This document shows positions 10,263 through 21,953 of a stretch of DNA of 64,000 nt, one piece after another. Positions within the stretch are counted from its first letter, which is position 1, and the number at the start of each line of letters is the position of its first letter. The notes below the pieces were generated by a model. It searched no databases and had not been told where the DNA came from. It worked only from the letters and a program-made list of their open reading frames with translations. The position numbers and the translations under genes are program-made. Origin of the DNA: Ceratodon purpureus (lineage: Eukaryota; Streptophyta; Bryopsida; Pseudoditrichales; Ditrichaceae); assembly GCA_014871385.1 (NCBI GenBank), contig CM026426.1:59744084-59808083 (forward strand). Direction: 5' to 3'.

Positions 10263-10598
10263 ATGAGGAGGTCGGGCGGTGGTTTTAGGGTGTCAAGTTA
10301 CCCGCAAGACGAGTGGGAGGTGGTTGTTTCCCCACAAGGAGTGGAGGAGCTTCGTCCCTGGTTTATGGCGGTGGAACGCGCCCGTGGTCGCGGCGTAGAG
10401 ATTCCCCCGTGGAACCTCATTGCACGCCTAATGCAGCCTGGTGTGGAGTGGGATTGGACTATTGCACATGGTCTAGAGCAACTGGAGATTATGAACGCTT
10501 CCAACATCAAGTTTCCCCTCACCTCCGGCGAGGGCTTCTCTATGGCTGATTCTAATGAGGAGGGGAGCGTGGATTTGGGGAGCCCACCACATGAGTGA
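10263..10598 (+). CDS. Gene B: small conserved protein of unknown function (111 aa)
   Basis: The ATG at 10263 starts a protein with a basic N-terminus, a Trp-rich middle (ELRPWFM, VEWDW) and an acidic tail ending near SPPHE. It is unlike any family I know. The frame is open in both element copies (copy 2 at 43981-44316, minus) although about a tenth of residues differ, with no stops or indels, which suggests past coding constraint. It lies between two long inverted arms, and promoter-like DNA (10130-10260) is conserved too. GAGTGAG at its end could be a splice donor, so more exons to the right are possible. Confidence 0.5.
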   Translation: MRRSGGGFRVSSYPQDEWEVVVSPQGVEELRPWFMAVERARGRGVEIPPWNLIARLMQPGVEWDWTIAHGLEQLEIMNASNIKFPLTSGEGFSMADSNEEGSVDLGSPPHE

Positions 10599-11189
10599 GT
10601 AGGTGAATTGTTATCTCCTCAGAACCCTTAACCTTGTCCTCAGTTTGATGTTTTCATAATAATAGATTGCGTTTGCTGTATGTATTGCGTAGAATTTTAA
10701 TGGCTGATGCTGAGTTCGTTCTGATTGTCAGGAGGATGAGTCCTTGCTTTTGACATTCACTTTTCCGTTTTAAACCCTAAACATCATACCATTTGATCCT
10801 GTTTTTCTCTTTGCTCCTGAACTTGCAGGTATCTTCGATATACTTCTACGATTTTACTTTTTGCTGCTAATCACCTCAGATATGGAATGGGGACTTCAGG
10901 AGTAGTTAGCAGGACCGTTAGATTATACAATATTTGGAAACCATAGATGTTAAAACAGATGACTTTCATCTTTTGGTAACTTTCGCTGATGGTGTTTCCC
11001 GTGTGGATTGTAAACTATTTTTGGAATGGAATGCCTTCAAAACAGGGTTCTTCTAGACGAAAACCAGTGTTTCATCTGATGCTTTCATATTTGTATATTT
11101 CGTATTCTAATATGTCCATGCTATCTAGTAAATGAAGTAGTTAATTTTGTTTGAATCTTTGAATTATGAATTTTGTATTTTAAAATTAT
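10599..11189 (+). other. Conserved region downstream of gene B
   Basis: The stretch is retained in copy 2 (about 43390-43980). It contains a splice-acceptor-like TTGCAG near 10830 but no clear coding frame. It may be the 3-prime untranslated part, or further small exons, of gene B. Confidence 0.35.
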
Positions 11190-11620
11190 GCAAATTAAGC
11201 AAGCATTCCACTTTCTTATTAGAATGTAATACAATTGTACAAATATTAGTCAAGATACAACGTTAATGAATTGATTACGATTTTTGTAATTTAATGCCAA
11301 TCATAGAAGGCATACCATGGTTTAAATATTCGCTTCTCATGAATAAATATAAAGAACCATAAACCTTTTAAAAAATATAAAGAATTTGCCATAATAAATG
11401 AATTGAATTCAATAATTTAATACTTTTTTTTTAACAATGTACTTTGTATATATATTTGAATATATTTGTATATCATTTTTAGATTTGTGTATACTTGAAT
11501 ATAGATTATTATTCTCGTTTCATAATCAATAACTAAAAATAAATTTGTAAATGAATATATTAGTACCTTAGTATACTATATCATATTATTATATTATAAT
11601 TAAATTATGTTACTAACATG
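11190..11620 (-). repeat. Right arm of long inverted repeat around gene B
   Basis: It is the reverse-complement partner of 9470-9895. The pairing covers AT-rich sequence plus the recognisable CATACCATGG block, which makes this a large potential foldback structure about 2.1 kb across. Confidence 0.7.
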
Positions 11621-13250
11621 TACTTTAGGAATATGATGATTATATTTAGGTAAATATGTTTCCAATTTGAGTATATGAAATTCATTATCATTGCAAATAG
11701 TGTATTTGAATTTGATGCTTAGTCAAATAATTACAAATTATTATTACAAAATTGGAAGAAGCATTATTGAATTGATTAAAATTTAGTTAATTCAAAAAAT
11801 TTAAAAATCAAAATCTAATGTAGATTCAGAAATGTATATAAATGCAAATACAATCAAAACCCTAAACCAACTTCACATAATGCAAGCATGCTGTGAAGCA
11901 TTGTAAAATATTACCAATACATTTCATCAAAACCCTGAAAAAACGAGTTCCCTATCCTGTTTAGGTTTCATTGAAACTCACACTGGGTTGGTAACCTCAA
12001 CTCCATTCACAGTACACATTAAGGGTCATGGTTCTCCAATTCCATGTGAGTTATTGGAGCCATCATGGTGAATTCTTCTTAAGGTAAGAAAGAGCAGGTT
12101 TACCAAACCATATGGGATTAACAATATGGAGACTGAATCGCACTATCTATCTTTAAAGTAAATTCCTATAAAAAGTTATTTTCACTTTCTCACTACCCGA
12201 ATCAGGTTCATAAAAATAAAATAAAAAAAGGGCCAGTAATATTTAACTTGCAATTCTTACAAATATAAATAATACCATTCAGTGATTCTGATATATCTAA
12301 AATTATTATTCCGTAATGAAAATTAAATTTTTAAATTGCGGTATCTATGTACATGCTTGTATATGAATTCTGAATTACCAGAATCTTTGAAATGGCATGG
12401 AATTTATTTGGAATAGAATTCTAATTCATAATTGTACTATCATGTACTTTATGAATAATATGATGATAACATTTACGTAAATATGTTACCAATAGGAGTA
12501 TAGTAAATTAATTTTCATTCTTAACAGTGTATTCATATTAGATGCTTTCGTAATATAATTACAAACTATTATTTAAACTCTAATCTTGTGTAATTAAAAT
12601 TGAATTTGTCTTTGAACAAATTTTAACTTCGTATATCTCAAAGGATTATGATGTTAATTAAATTTGAAGACGTCGCATATTCAATTAATATTAGTAAAGT
12701 TAAAATATACGCATGTCAAACCAGATATTCTACTTTCTTGTTATAATGTGGTAAATTTCTGCACATATTTGCTTCCTATGAATATTTAAAAAAAAGTAGA
12801 ATATTTACTACTCATGAATATTTGTAGTTTCGTACAAATTAAGTTTCTCTTATTAAAAGCTAATTCGTACAAAAATATTAGATTCTCATGAATATATTAT
12901 TAAAGTAATATAATTGCACCTTATTAGATAGTAATGAATATTTACGAAATTTTAAATATTTGCTTCACATGAATAAAAATAAAAATTTCAATTCTCTAAA
13001 AATTGTTAATAATTTGCCTACTTAGATTTTGTGCTTGCTCAAGTGTCTACACCATTACACAATATCATATATTAATACTACAACAATGATGTCCATTGAT
13101 GTAGGACAATTCATTTGAATCCATAATATGAGGATTTTATTTTTGGAATATATATAAAAGAGTAAGGAAATTAAGTTCTGTTTATATATTTTAAAAATGC
13201 GAAAAAGTATTGTTTGAACCGAGGTTAAAATTACAAGTTTAAAAAAAATA
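11621..13250. other. AT-rich non-coding DNA
   Basis: No gene is seen. The sequence is conserved with copy 2 (about 41215-42950, inverted) with many small changes. A moderately GC block at about 11950-12130 is better conserved than its surroundings, but shows no open frame retained in both copies. Confidence 0.5.
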
Positions 13251-14612
13251 ATAAATTTTTTTAACCCACGGGGACGGGTCATTGAACCCCGCGGCGACGG
13301 GGCCCCACGAATTGGCGGCGCGGTCATAGGCCCCCGCGAGGGCGAGGAACATCCTCCCGCAGACCCTGTCCACGCACTTGGTTTTCTTTTGCATTTCTCT
13401 GTCTGTGGCGTTTTCGTGGTGGTTCTGGTGGTGGCGAGAATTCATTTCCTTTGATGAATCGTATAAGTGAGGGATAGTTATGCACGGGCGAGTTCCGAGG
13501 GTATACGAAAGCATGTGAGCACCTTGAATTAGTTTGCTTCCTTCCAGAGGGTGTGAGCGCTCATTGTTTGGAGTAGTTTTGGTGTTTGGAGTAGTTTCGG
13601 GTTAGGGTTTAGCTGTTTCTTCATGGTTTGAAGTCTATTTGCACGGAGGTTGTTTGAGGTGTTCTTTGAGTGGGTCTTGAGCTTGTTCGAGGGTTTGTAC
13701 AGAGATTCTTAAGGTGTTTCGTAGCTGGGCTGTTTCTGGTTCTTTAGGGTTTAGTTGTTTCGTTTTTTTTTCTCCCTCTACGGACTTCGTTGACCGTGTA
13801 CAAAGGCGTCCACTTCGGCTTGGGGTTGTTGGAGGCGACAATCACGGTGCTGAAGAAGTCACAGGTTTGTATCGAAATCAACATTACTGGTTATTTGTTT
13901 TTTGCAGTTCAATTCCACTAATTTTTGCAATCTAGGGTCTTCTCAAGTGAGCTTGTTCGTTATTCTTTTTATCAGTTGCACGCATGTGGTGGTTCTTTTC
14001 ATTGCTTATTTGATTTCCTGTTGGAATTGTGTCTGATTTTAGTACTCCAGAATGAAGGATTAGGTGAATTCGTTACTGTGTGTCTAGTTATGTGTTTTGT
14101 CTCTATGTTCGTGTGTCTTTCTGTGTGTATGTTTTGTGCCTTTCTTCGTGTGTCTGTCTGTGTGTATGTTTTGTGTCTCTGTTCGTGTGTCTCTCTGTGT
14201 GTATCTCTCTCTGAATTGTATTTGTCTTGTGTATGTCGGTGTCTGTATGTGAATCAATGTCTGTTTCTCTACATGTCTGTGTAATTGCATGTGTGTATTA
14301 TTATATGCTTGCAATAGCATATTTCCATTCTTGTGTATTACATGTCAACATCATTTGCATTGCGTCTTGGTCTACGAACTATGTTTTTTGGGATTTCTAT
14401 CTAGTTACAGTCCCATTAGAATCTAATTATGGGGCTTTTTGAAAATACCGTACTCGTTTTTATTCCGCCTTTTTCGGAACTACTGTAATGGGATGTGAAA
14501 CAGTTCTTTTATTCTCGGATTTGTGTTCTCACCTTCGAAAATCCTTCATTTCTGCACGCAGAGCACGTCTTATCAGCTCTACAACGGAGGAATCTGAAGG
14601 AAGATCAAAAAA
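13251..14612 (+). promoter_or_regulatory. Upstream region and leader of gene C, with TGTGTC microsatellite
   Basis: A GC-rich patch (13260-13370) marks a likely promoter, followed by T-rich leader sequence. A TG/TC-rich microsatellite at about 14085-14290 (GTGTGTCT units) appears inverted in copy 2 at 40190-40460. A good acceptor (CTGCACGCAG) lies at about 14563, directly before the short exon with the gene C start codon, so the leader is probably spliced. Frames crossing the microsatellite look like artefacts of the repeat. Confidence 0.5.
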
Positions 14613-14623
14613 ATGACCGTTAG

Positions 14624-15367
14624 GTACTAAATATTTATGCAAATTGCGTAATCAATCCCTCAAAAATCAAGAACAGTTTAGCTCGAGTCGAGCTAAACTG
14701 CGTGCGGAAGACAACTCTCGCTTGACAGTTTAGCTCGACTCGAGCTAAACTCACATACAACATGTATTAAAAAGATCAATAAAATGAAAATACTTTAAAA
14801 ATAGTCCATTAATTGCTACAGTTTAGCTCGACTCGAGCTAAACAGTAGCCAAATACTATTTTGTACAGTGCAGGTAAGCTCGATTCGCGAGAAACCGCAG
14901 TGTACTAAGTAACATTTGGCCACAGTTTAGCTCGAGTCGAGCTAAACTGCTTGGGCTCCCACCTTGGGAGCTCTACAGTTTAGCTCGACTCGAGCTAAAC
15001 TTCTCGGGCCTTCACCATGAGAGCTCTACAGTTTAGCTCGACTCGAGCTAAACTGCTTGGGCTTTCAGCATGGGAGCTCTACAGTTTAGCTCAACTCGAG
15101 CTTACTGCTTGGGCTCCCACCATGGGAGCTCTACAGTTTAGCTCGACTCGAGCTAAACTGCTTGGGCTTTCAGCATGGGAGCTCTACAGTTTAGCTCGAC
15201 TCGAGCTAAACTGCTTGGGCTCCCACCATGGGAGCTCTACAGTTTAGCTCGACTCGAGCTAAACTGCTGGGATGTCATGTGTCATTTTTTTAATAGAACC
15301 AACATTTAGCTCGAATCGAGCTAAATGGCTTCAAATTTCTCTAATGGTAAAAGTCTCCTCCTTGCAG
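14624..15367 (+). repeat. Intron 1 of gene C packed with palindromes
   Basis: The intron runs from the GTACTAA donor to the CTCCTTGCAG acceptor. It holds about eleven palindromes, at 14677, 14729, 14822, 14936, 14979, 15032, 15084 (altered), 15137, 15190, 15243 and 15305. From 14936 on they recur every 43-62 bases with spacers like GCTTGGGCTCCCACCATGGG. Copy 2 intron 1 (39135-39838) has about eleven with quite different spacers, so the palindromes are kept while the spacers are not. Confidence 0.85.
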
Positions 15368-16808
15368 TGAGGAGAAAGCAAGGGTACTTGAGGCGCTTCA
15401 ACATTTCTTCAAGCCTGTTCCTATCTCGGATTCGGATGACGATGACGGGGATGACTCAAGCACATTTGAGCCGTGGACCTTCAAAGACCCCTCGAAGGTC
15501 CAAAATTGGACATTGCGATGGGTTGCACACACACCATATCTAACGTTCGCAACCATTTTCAAGGGTGAAGTCGATGATCCCCACGTCATCGACATGGATA
15601 CAAAGGTCACCGAGTTTGACCATAAGGGGAGAGATCAAATAAAGATCCTCTGCTCATCTATGGGGAGTAATCCATACCTCTTCACCATAGTAGTAGACGT
15701 AGCAGAGAACCTCTTCGACTCCATTTCCTTAATGGAAAGTCTGTCCAATTCACCTTACGACGAGATAGTGACCACAATGAGGCAAGAAGTACTGGACAGG
15801 AAGTGGGCAACCAAAGATGGACGAACTCTCCCGGCGAAATCCCTAGCGTGGAAACTGAGGAATGTTGTCAGCACCCTTGCGCTCCGCGCAACGGAGGCAA
15901 AGGTGAAGCAGAACCTTGGAAAATATCATATTGACGTTTTTGGAGTGACAGCAACCGGGAGCCAAATGGGAAGCCAACAGACCGGACGCAGTAGGGGGAG
16001 AGCAATAGTTCCTTCCCAAAGCCGGGGCGCTTCTGCAAACTCCCACACCCCTCTCACCATTGAAGAAGAAAGGCCTCGAGAAGAAAACCGACAAGCCAAA
16101 GCCCAAGAAGGACTTGCTCTTATCTGCGGAGGACTTGGCAACAAGTTTGAACTCTGTTCTCGGGGAACTTCCAAAGGTGAACAAGGTTGGAGAGGTCCTG
16201 GACTTCGATAATGCCAATCGAATTTACCAGAGTTTATTCGCTGATTGCCAGGACGAGTTCGTCTTCAAAACGAATGGGCAACAGAAGAAGTTCAGTGAGG
16301 ACGTGACGCGGTGCAAGCCCGCACCGGCCCATTGGACTATCCGTGCATATGAGAAGCGGGGCATGGAGGAGATGAAGAATTACTTGGTCAACATGCCGGA
16401 TAGGACACAGAAGCAAACCCTGTGTCTGATGCCAGACACGAAGGCCCGACCTCAACAAGAAGAGGATCTAAGGGGTTGTACATTTAACATCATCAACGGG
16501 CAACACAGCGTTGCGGCGTCCAAATCTCTCATCGAGGATAACGCCAGTGAGGAGTTGGTGAGGGACTTCAGGAGGTGGGATGCGTACATTGTTTGGACGC
16601 TTGATGTAGATAAGCTACGAAAGATCTCAGCATTTTATAATCGGGTGAACCATCTCGCACCCTTTAAGCCAACTTGGGCGAGCAATATACTTGCCTCAAA
16701 AAAGTGTGGGTGAAGTATGGTAAGCCCCAAAAGAAACATGCTGCCGCTGGTGCTGCCGAGCGCAGGAGTACAGGTCCAAAAAGTAATCCAGCGTCGAAGA
16801 CGTACGAC

Positions 16809-16977
16809 GTAAGTTCACAGATTCATTAGCATTAGCAGTTTAGCTTGACTCGAGCTAAATATTGATAATCTTCTTTGTTTTCAATATTCTGGTGTATCTC
16901 GATCAATTTAGCTCGAGTCGAGCTAAAGAGTAGTTCCGAGACAGCATCATCTAAGGTTTCTTCATGTGCATATGCAG
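16809..16977 (+). repeat. Intron 2 of gene C with two palindromes
   Basis: The donor is GTAAGT and the acceptor ATATGCAG, phase 0. Palindromes start at 16839 (one arm base changed) and 16907. The matching intron of copy 2 (37496-37693) has three. Confidence 0.8.
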
Positions 16978-18351
16978 AACTTTGTGAATGCAATCAGGGA
17001 GCGCTTCGCTATGATCGATGTGGCGAAGCATCAAGCCATGGTGGCGAAGAAGGGAGGGAAGAACACTATCTCCCTAACAAATGAGCTGTTTATCATCACA
17101 TCCAGTGATGAAACATGGGACCTGTGGAAGGAGGTGATCGCGTCTGCGGCATGTGGTGGACTCATTGATCCCGACACCGAAGCTCCTCATAAGAAATTCT
17201 ATGAGAAGAAGGGGTTCGTTCTGGACAAGGATCGGACGCTTCCGAGGGAGTTCTTCAAATGGCTTGGGAACTTGACAGAGGCAGATCACCAGAAGCTCTG
17301 TAAGCACATCTTGCATAAGTCTGGGCCAAGTCGGAAGTACACGTATCCGAAGGTTACCATCAAGCAGAATACGAGTGTATTGGAGGACTGCTACTCGGTC
17401 AAGGAGTGGGCGGAGCGGAGAAAACGTAAGGCTGTAGCTCAAGCGGAGTTCAACAACATTAATCCAACGCTCCATCTATTCAAAAGAGACGGCTTTGATG
17501 TACCCGCTTGGAAGCATGTCAAGAAGACTTACTATGTCCCCAAGGAGTCGAAGCACGTTCTGCTTGATTGGAGTATTCCAGACTCGTACTGGACTAACTC
17601 CAGAGCTACACAGTTCCGCAACAAGTCGGCCAAGGATCTCTCCCCATATGCGGTTGAGTTCTTTAAAACCTTCCTGAAGGTTCGACATGCGTTTCAGTGT
17701 CCTTCAGCTGAGATGTGGTTCCTCCCATTCATCAGGGAGCCTCGACTCGCCTTCGGATCTTGGCCCTCCGATATATGGAGGTTGGCGGGCGGCGCACTCA
17801 CATTCGAAATCATCGACTTCCGGTTCCTCCCAACCTACAAGACAAGGCACAACTACACTTTGGAGAACCCCTTCTTCATGGAGTTCTTCAAAATGATCGA
17901 TGAGTATGGGCAGCCCCAGTTTCACGATGTTCGCCACTGGCTTCTTATTTGCGGAGACGATGAGGACTTCGCCCAGGTGCTCACTTGGGTGGAGCGAAAC
18001 ACCTTGAGTGGTCGTAGAAGAGTCCCTTCTGAGTATTTACCCGCTCCTAACGAGCGACTCGGCGGACACCCCCCAAAGAACAGAATCGCGATGGAACCCG
18101 TCAAACTCCTGTTTCTCATTGATGATAATGTACTTGAGAACGATGGGTCAACGCCAGAACCTCTGAGCAAGTACACAACTCCGGACCACCCACTATACAC
18201 GGACAACAGGAAGTTCAACGAAAGGAGGTACTCAATGTATCCATCCGAGTTAAGGATGGAGTTCTACCTGCAGGTCCACGACACTTTCTGCAGTACTGGA
18301 GGGGCGGTTTATCAGCTCTATGCTGGAACGAAGTCCCTCATGGCCGCCGCG

Positions 18352-18487
18352 GTAAGTTTCCACACTTTAGCTCGAGTCGAGTTAAATCGTTCTACTGTTT
18401 TGATCTTATGCACCATGTATGCATACACTTCCACACTTTAGCTCGAGTCGAGCTAAACCTCGTTTACCTTGCCTTTGTTTTTTTTAG
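18352..18487 (+). repeat. Intron 3 of gene C with two palindromes
   Basis: The donor is GTAAGT and the acceptor TTTTTTTTAG, phase 0. Palindromes start at 18366 and 18437. They lie entirely inside the 136-base intron. Confidence 0.8.
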
Positions 18488-19423
18488 ATGCTCTCGATCT
18501 CGGCTTTCGTGGTTGCGGATGATAGTGACTCGTCTCATATGATCGAAGCTCAGTCACTTGGATTAACTCTGGACCCAACCGATTTTAGTATCAACGCTTA
18601 TTATGTCGATATGGAACGCTTTCCGGAATATGGCAGAGCCGTGCGGAAAGGGAAAGGCAGAGCTGTGGAGGAGGGTGACGATGTTGATCTGGAGGAGGAT
18701 GCCCCTTCCGAAGAACAGACCCCCTCCTCCACTGCTGCGGACATCAGCAATGAGAGCGATGCGCCGCCTTCTGATCCGGTAAGTCAGACAGCATCTGAGG
18801 GTGGAGTGGGGAGAAGACTCAATTTCCCTGACGTCGACATTATACGTACGGACGATGAGAGACCGGGTTCTGCACCTGAGCTGGGATCCGAAAGTGGGAG
18901 AAAGACTGGCGGTGCGCGAAGTACTGGAAAGCCGGCACAGAAGAAGAAGAAGCCCAACCCTACAGCTCGGCAAGCCTCCCCGTTGGGGAGAGCCGCTCCC
19001 TCTCCGGATGTTCAAGCTCTTATCGCAGAACTACAGGCGTGCAGGGAAAGAGAGAAAGACTTACAAGATAAGATGGCGAGGCAGAGCATGGATATAGAGA
19101 AGACAGTGCAGGCGGCACTGCAGGGTGCTCTGCGAGGCATCAGTAATGCCCCTATTTTTCCGAATGCGGTTCCAGTTCTGCCCAACGTCCAGCCGATAGG
19201 TAACGCCCCACCTTCTCCGCGAGTATTTGAGATTTTGGGCTCCCCTACTAGTGGTGCAAAATTGCCAATGTCGGATCCGAGTCCCGCATCAGTGCCTGAG
19301 CCAAGCCATCATTACACCGACCGGGTCATGCGTGACCCTAGTCCAAGCCCGCCCCGTTCTCCCTCCCACAATCAGACTCAGGGAGATGCTCCCGAGACAT
19401 CTTCAGGTCCCTCCCAAACTTAG

Positions 19424-20009
19424 ATTTTTTGAACTCGGAATTTTGTAGATGAGGTGTTAATACCGGAGTAGTTCACTGAAATGTGCATTTTGTACCAAAG
19501 CAACTGTAATTAATAGAAATGGGCTATTCAGCTCAAACCGAGCTAAACTGTTCAACGTTTTACCAATCCCTTCTATGTCAGCTTCATTGATCACTCTCTG
19601 ATGATTCAATAGTTCTCTTGCAATGCCCAGGTCAGAAAGTACATGAGGAAGTGGACAATCTTCTGATCATGGATGATGTTGTCATGGCCCAAAACTGCGG
19701 ATGAGCCTGTACGCACAAATATGGATTTAGATGTCACGGCCTAATGTGCTCTTACCTTGCCACCGTGCGTAGAGGTCATTCCTGACGATCAACCCCAACA
19801 TTCGTTAGGGTTGATGGGTCCTGTGGAGGATCGGGATGTCGTAGAAGAACAAGCCGAGGATGTTCAAGTATTTCATCCATCATTATATCTTGTTGCACTG
19901 TTTCCTTGGGTACTGACTTGCCCTGCAATTGTCCTCATTGTATCATTCGTATAACTCCGTCCTAGTATAATATAGTAATGTCCATTTGTCATTGGTATTT
20001 CCTCTCTAG
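19424..20009 (+). other. Gap between genes C and D with a likely first exon of D
   Basis: A decayed palindrome lies at about 19528. A segment at about 19757-19867 encodes an acidic peptide ending in EEQAEDVQ, followed by a donor (GTATTT) at 19868 and an acceptor (CTCTCTAG) at 20009. Joined in phase 0, it leads into the frame of gene D. The true start codon of D was not found. Confidence 0.4.
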
Positions 20010-20798
20010 GTGCGCGAGGCATCTGGATGTGATGTAAGTTCTAGTGAAGAATTGAGTCCTGTCTCGACGCGACCTCAGAGTGGCTGGTTGAACGTGGTCC
20101 TCGACCTCAATGGAATACTCTGCTCCAGTACTCCTAATTGGCCTGGACAATCATACGTTAGCCATGACCTTAGCATCCACTCAGCGTCCAAGCCAGCAGT
20201 CGTGGGCCCCAAGCTTGTTTGTGTCAGGCCCAATTGCGCTGATTTCCTTCGTCGGTTGTCAACGTTTGCAACCATAACTGTCTGGAGTTGGATGAAGACT
20301 TCAACGACAAAAATGATCTGCGACTATCTGTTTGGTCCGATTCGTCCTGTCTATCCGCTCAGAATTCTAGGTCAAGAGGACTGTCAGAGAGTTCCTATGG
20401 GCGTAGATTTTCGAGGTCGTCCGGTATATATGAAGGAACCCGGGACTCAGAAGGAGATCTTCTTTAAGCCGATGTGTGATGGTCTCTTTCGTAAATTTGG
20501 TGGCTTATATTCCGAAGCCAACACCATTTTTATCGACAATAGTCCGATCAAGCACTGTCAGAATAATTCTCACAATGTCCTTTTACTCTCCACTTGGAAC
20601 AACGAGAATCCCGATGCCGCAGATGATCGTTTCTTGTTGTCGAAACTTTTGCCATATCTTGTAGACCTACACCACTTTGTGGGGACAATCGCTAGATTCA
20701 GGGCCGAGCGTCCGATGGGGAAGAAAGTGTATTATGATGACCGTTCTACCTGTGAACACTACGCTAAGATTAACGAGGCAATTAGTCGTAGACCATAA
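20010..20798 (+). CDS. Gene D: FCP1/NIF-like HAD phosphatase domain protein
   Basis: The exon begins after the acceptor at 20009 and ends in TAA. It encodes VVLDLNGILC, the HAD motif I in the DxN form used by plant NLI-interacting-factor (NIF) relatives in place of DxD. ATITVWSW follows (motif II region), then a Lys in EIFFKPMCD (motif III) and TIFIDNSPIKHCQNN, equivalent to the acidic motif IV. Canonical FCP1-type enzymes dephosphorylate the RNA polymerase II tail. With Asn in place of the second Asp, activity of this protein is uncertain. It is intact in copy 1 and absent from the truncated copy 2. A phosphatase carried by a transposon is unusual; its role in transposition is unknown. Confidence 0.7.
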   Translation: MREASGCDVSSSEELSPVSTRPQSGWLNVVLDLNGILCSSTPNWPGQSYVSHDLSIHSASKPAVVGPKLVCVRPNCADFLRRLSTFATITVWSWMKTSTTKMICDYLFGPIRPVYPLRILGQEDCQRVPMGVDFRGRPVYMKEPGTQKEIFFKPMCDGLFRKFGGLYSEANTIFIDNSPIKHCQNNSHNVLLLSTWNNENPDAADDRFLLSKLLPYLVDLHHFVGTIARFRAERPMGKKVYYDDRSTCEHYAKINEAISRRP

Positions 20799-21028
20799 TT
20801 TGGCATGATTTTGGTTCTTTACTTTGTTAATAGACATTTCTGAACTGCCGCGGAGCTATTAGTATATTGTACATCTTAACTACTTGCGTAATCTTTGTAT
20901 CCAGACTACTCCTTTTGTAATACAAAGTTTATATTTCTTTCTTGATCTATTCTGCCCCTTGCGACGAACCCTAAACCATTGCTGAATTATTGGTGGATGT
21001 ATGTTTCTATTCGCTTTATGTATTGCAG

Positions 21029-21953
21029 GATAATGCATGTCGAGCCTCAGTGGATTCTTTGAATAATGCTTATGGCTGCGGGCCCTCTCTACGTAGCAGA
21101 GGGCTTCTGTTGCAATCCGTTGCAACAGCGCAGTCCACGATGGACTACTCAACTATGGTTGTCGACGAAGGGGTTGTGGACAGCCCGGTTAACCTGTCCG
21201 TTCCCAAGACCCTCAAATCCCCTTCTCCTATGTGGCCACGGACCGTACTGCAGGTTCTATCTCCGAAACAACAGAGTTCTACCCCTACGAAGCGTGCTCT
21301 TTATAACAATGTGGAGGACATGCCGTCACCACCACCTACAAAGGTTGGTTTTCATTCCTCAGTATTCGCTTTTCATTCCTTTCTGATGTTTCATCCCGTA
21401 AGTTTCTTTCATGATGTTTCATTCTGATGTCCTTATTTTAGCTCGAGGCCACCTAAAATGATTGATCTTTTTATACTTTCATCTAGGTCTGGTTCTAGCT
21501 TATGTAGGCCTCCTCGTTCAAGGTCCGTTCGACCTTTACACTTGCACTCAGCAGTTTAGGTCGATTCGACCTAAACCGAAATCTCTTCCCAATGCTAATT
21601 TATCCCCTTTGCAGATGCCAAGGCTACGATCAACAACTACAGGATCCGGGGCAAGGAAGTCCGCCGACTCCCACTCTAAACCATCTAGTACCCGTCGCCA
21701 CTCTCTGCCAGAGTCAAGCATCGGTGACAGGCGTAGGCAGAAGTTGCAACGTCTTCTTGATAGTCCAATGATGCAGGTTGAAGGAATGTCGTGGACACGT
21801 CAGCGCCAACGGGAATTTGTCAAGTCAAGAATTGAGGCTTACGGAGGGACTCCATTACCATATAGAGGATACTATGTACTGTATAGCAATGGCGCAGACA
21901 ATGTAGACGATTATAAGAGTCGTCTGTGTTATTTCAATGTAATTATGTTTTGA
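21029..21953 (+). CDS. Gene E: two-exon protein of unknown function
   Basis: Exon 1 (21029-21343) follows an acceptor (TATTGCAG) and ends in AAG before a GT donor. The intron (21344-21614) holds one decayed and one good GGTCGA-type palindrome (21555). Exon 2 (21615-21953) starts with an ATG codon after TTTGCAG and ends in TGA. The protein is Ser/Pro-rich with SPxP-type motifs, then a compact Arg-rich block (DRRRQKLQRLLDSP, RQREFVKSRIEAYGG). No known domain was recognised. An upstream exon is likely but not resolved; it could also be a downstream part of gene D. Confidence 0.45.

Larger units (their letters stand above)
14613..19423 (+). pseudogene. Gene C: ParB-like 'NGQH' protein with possible methyltransferase-like part
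   Basis: Four exons fit splice rules and phase: 14613-14623 (ATG plus three codons), 15368-16808, 16978-18351 and 18488-19423. Exon 2 has an acidic stretch and the motif INGQH near 16495, resembling the (D/N)GQHR core of ParB/Srx-fold proteins. The exon 3/4 junction encodes LYAGTKSLMAAA then FVVADD, which resembles the AdoMet-binding motif I of DNA methyltransferases; a DPPY/W motif was not found, so this part is tentative. The tail is Ser/Pro-rich with a short coiled coil. Copy 1 has one extra A near 16035 and one missing base near 16700, so residues between are out of frame. Copy 2 lacks both indels but has stops of its own. Confidence 0.6.

Noticed and set aside
13925-14442. Cys/Val-rich membrane-like proteins at 13925-14284 and the reverse strand
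   Set aside because: They are translations of the TGTGTC microsatellite. The counterpart in copy 2 does not keep the same protein.
14677-15325. CRISPR array, because of near-identical short palindromic repeats with spacers
   Set aside because: The spacers are similar to each other and of uneven length, the repeats lie in a spliced intron of a eukaryotic gene, and no cas genes are present.
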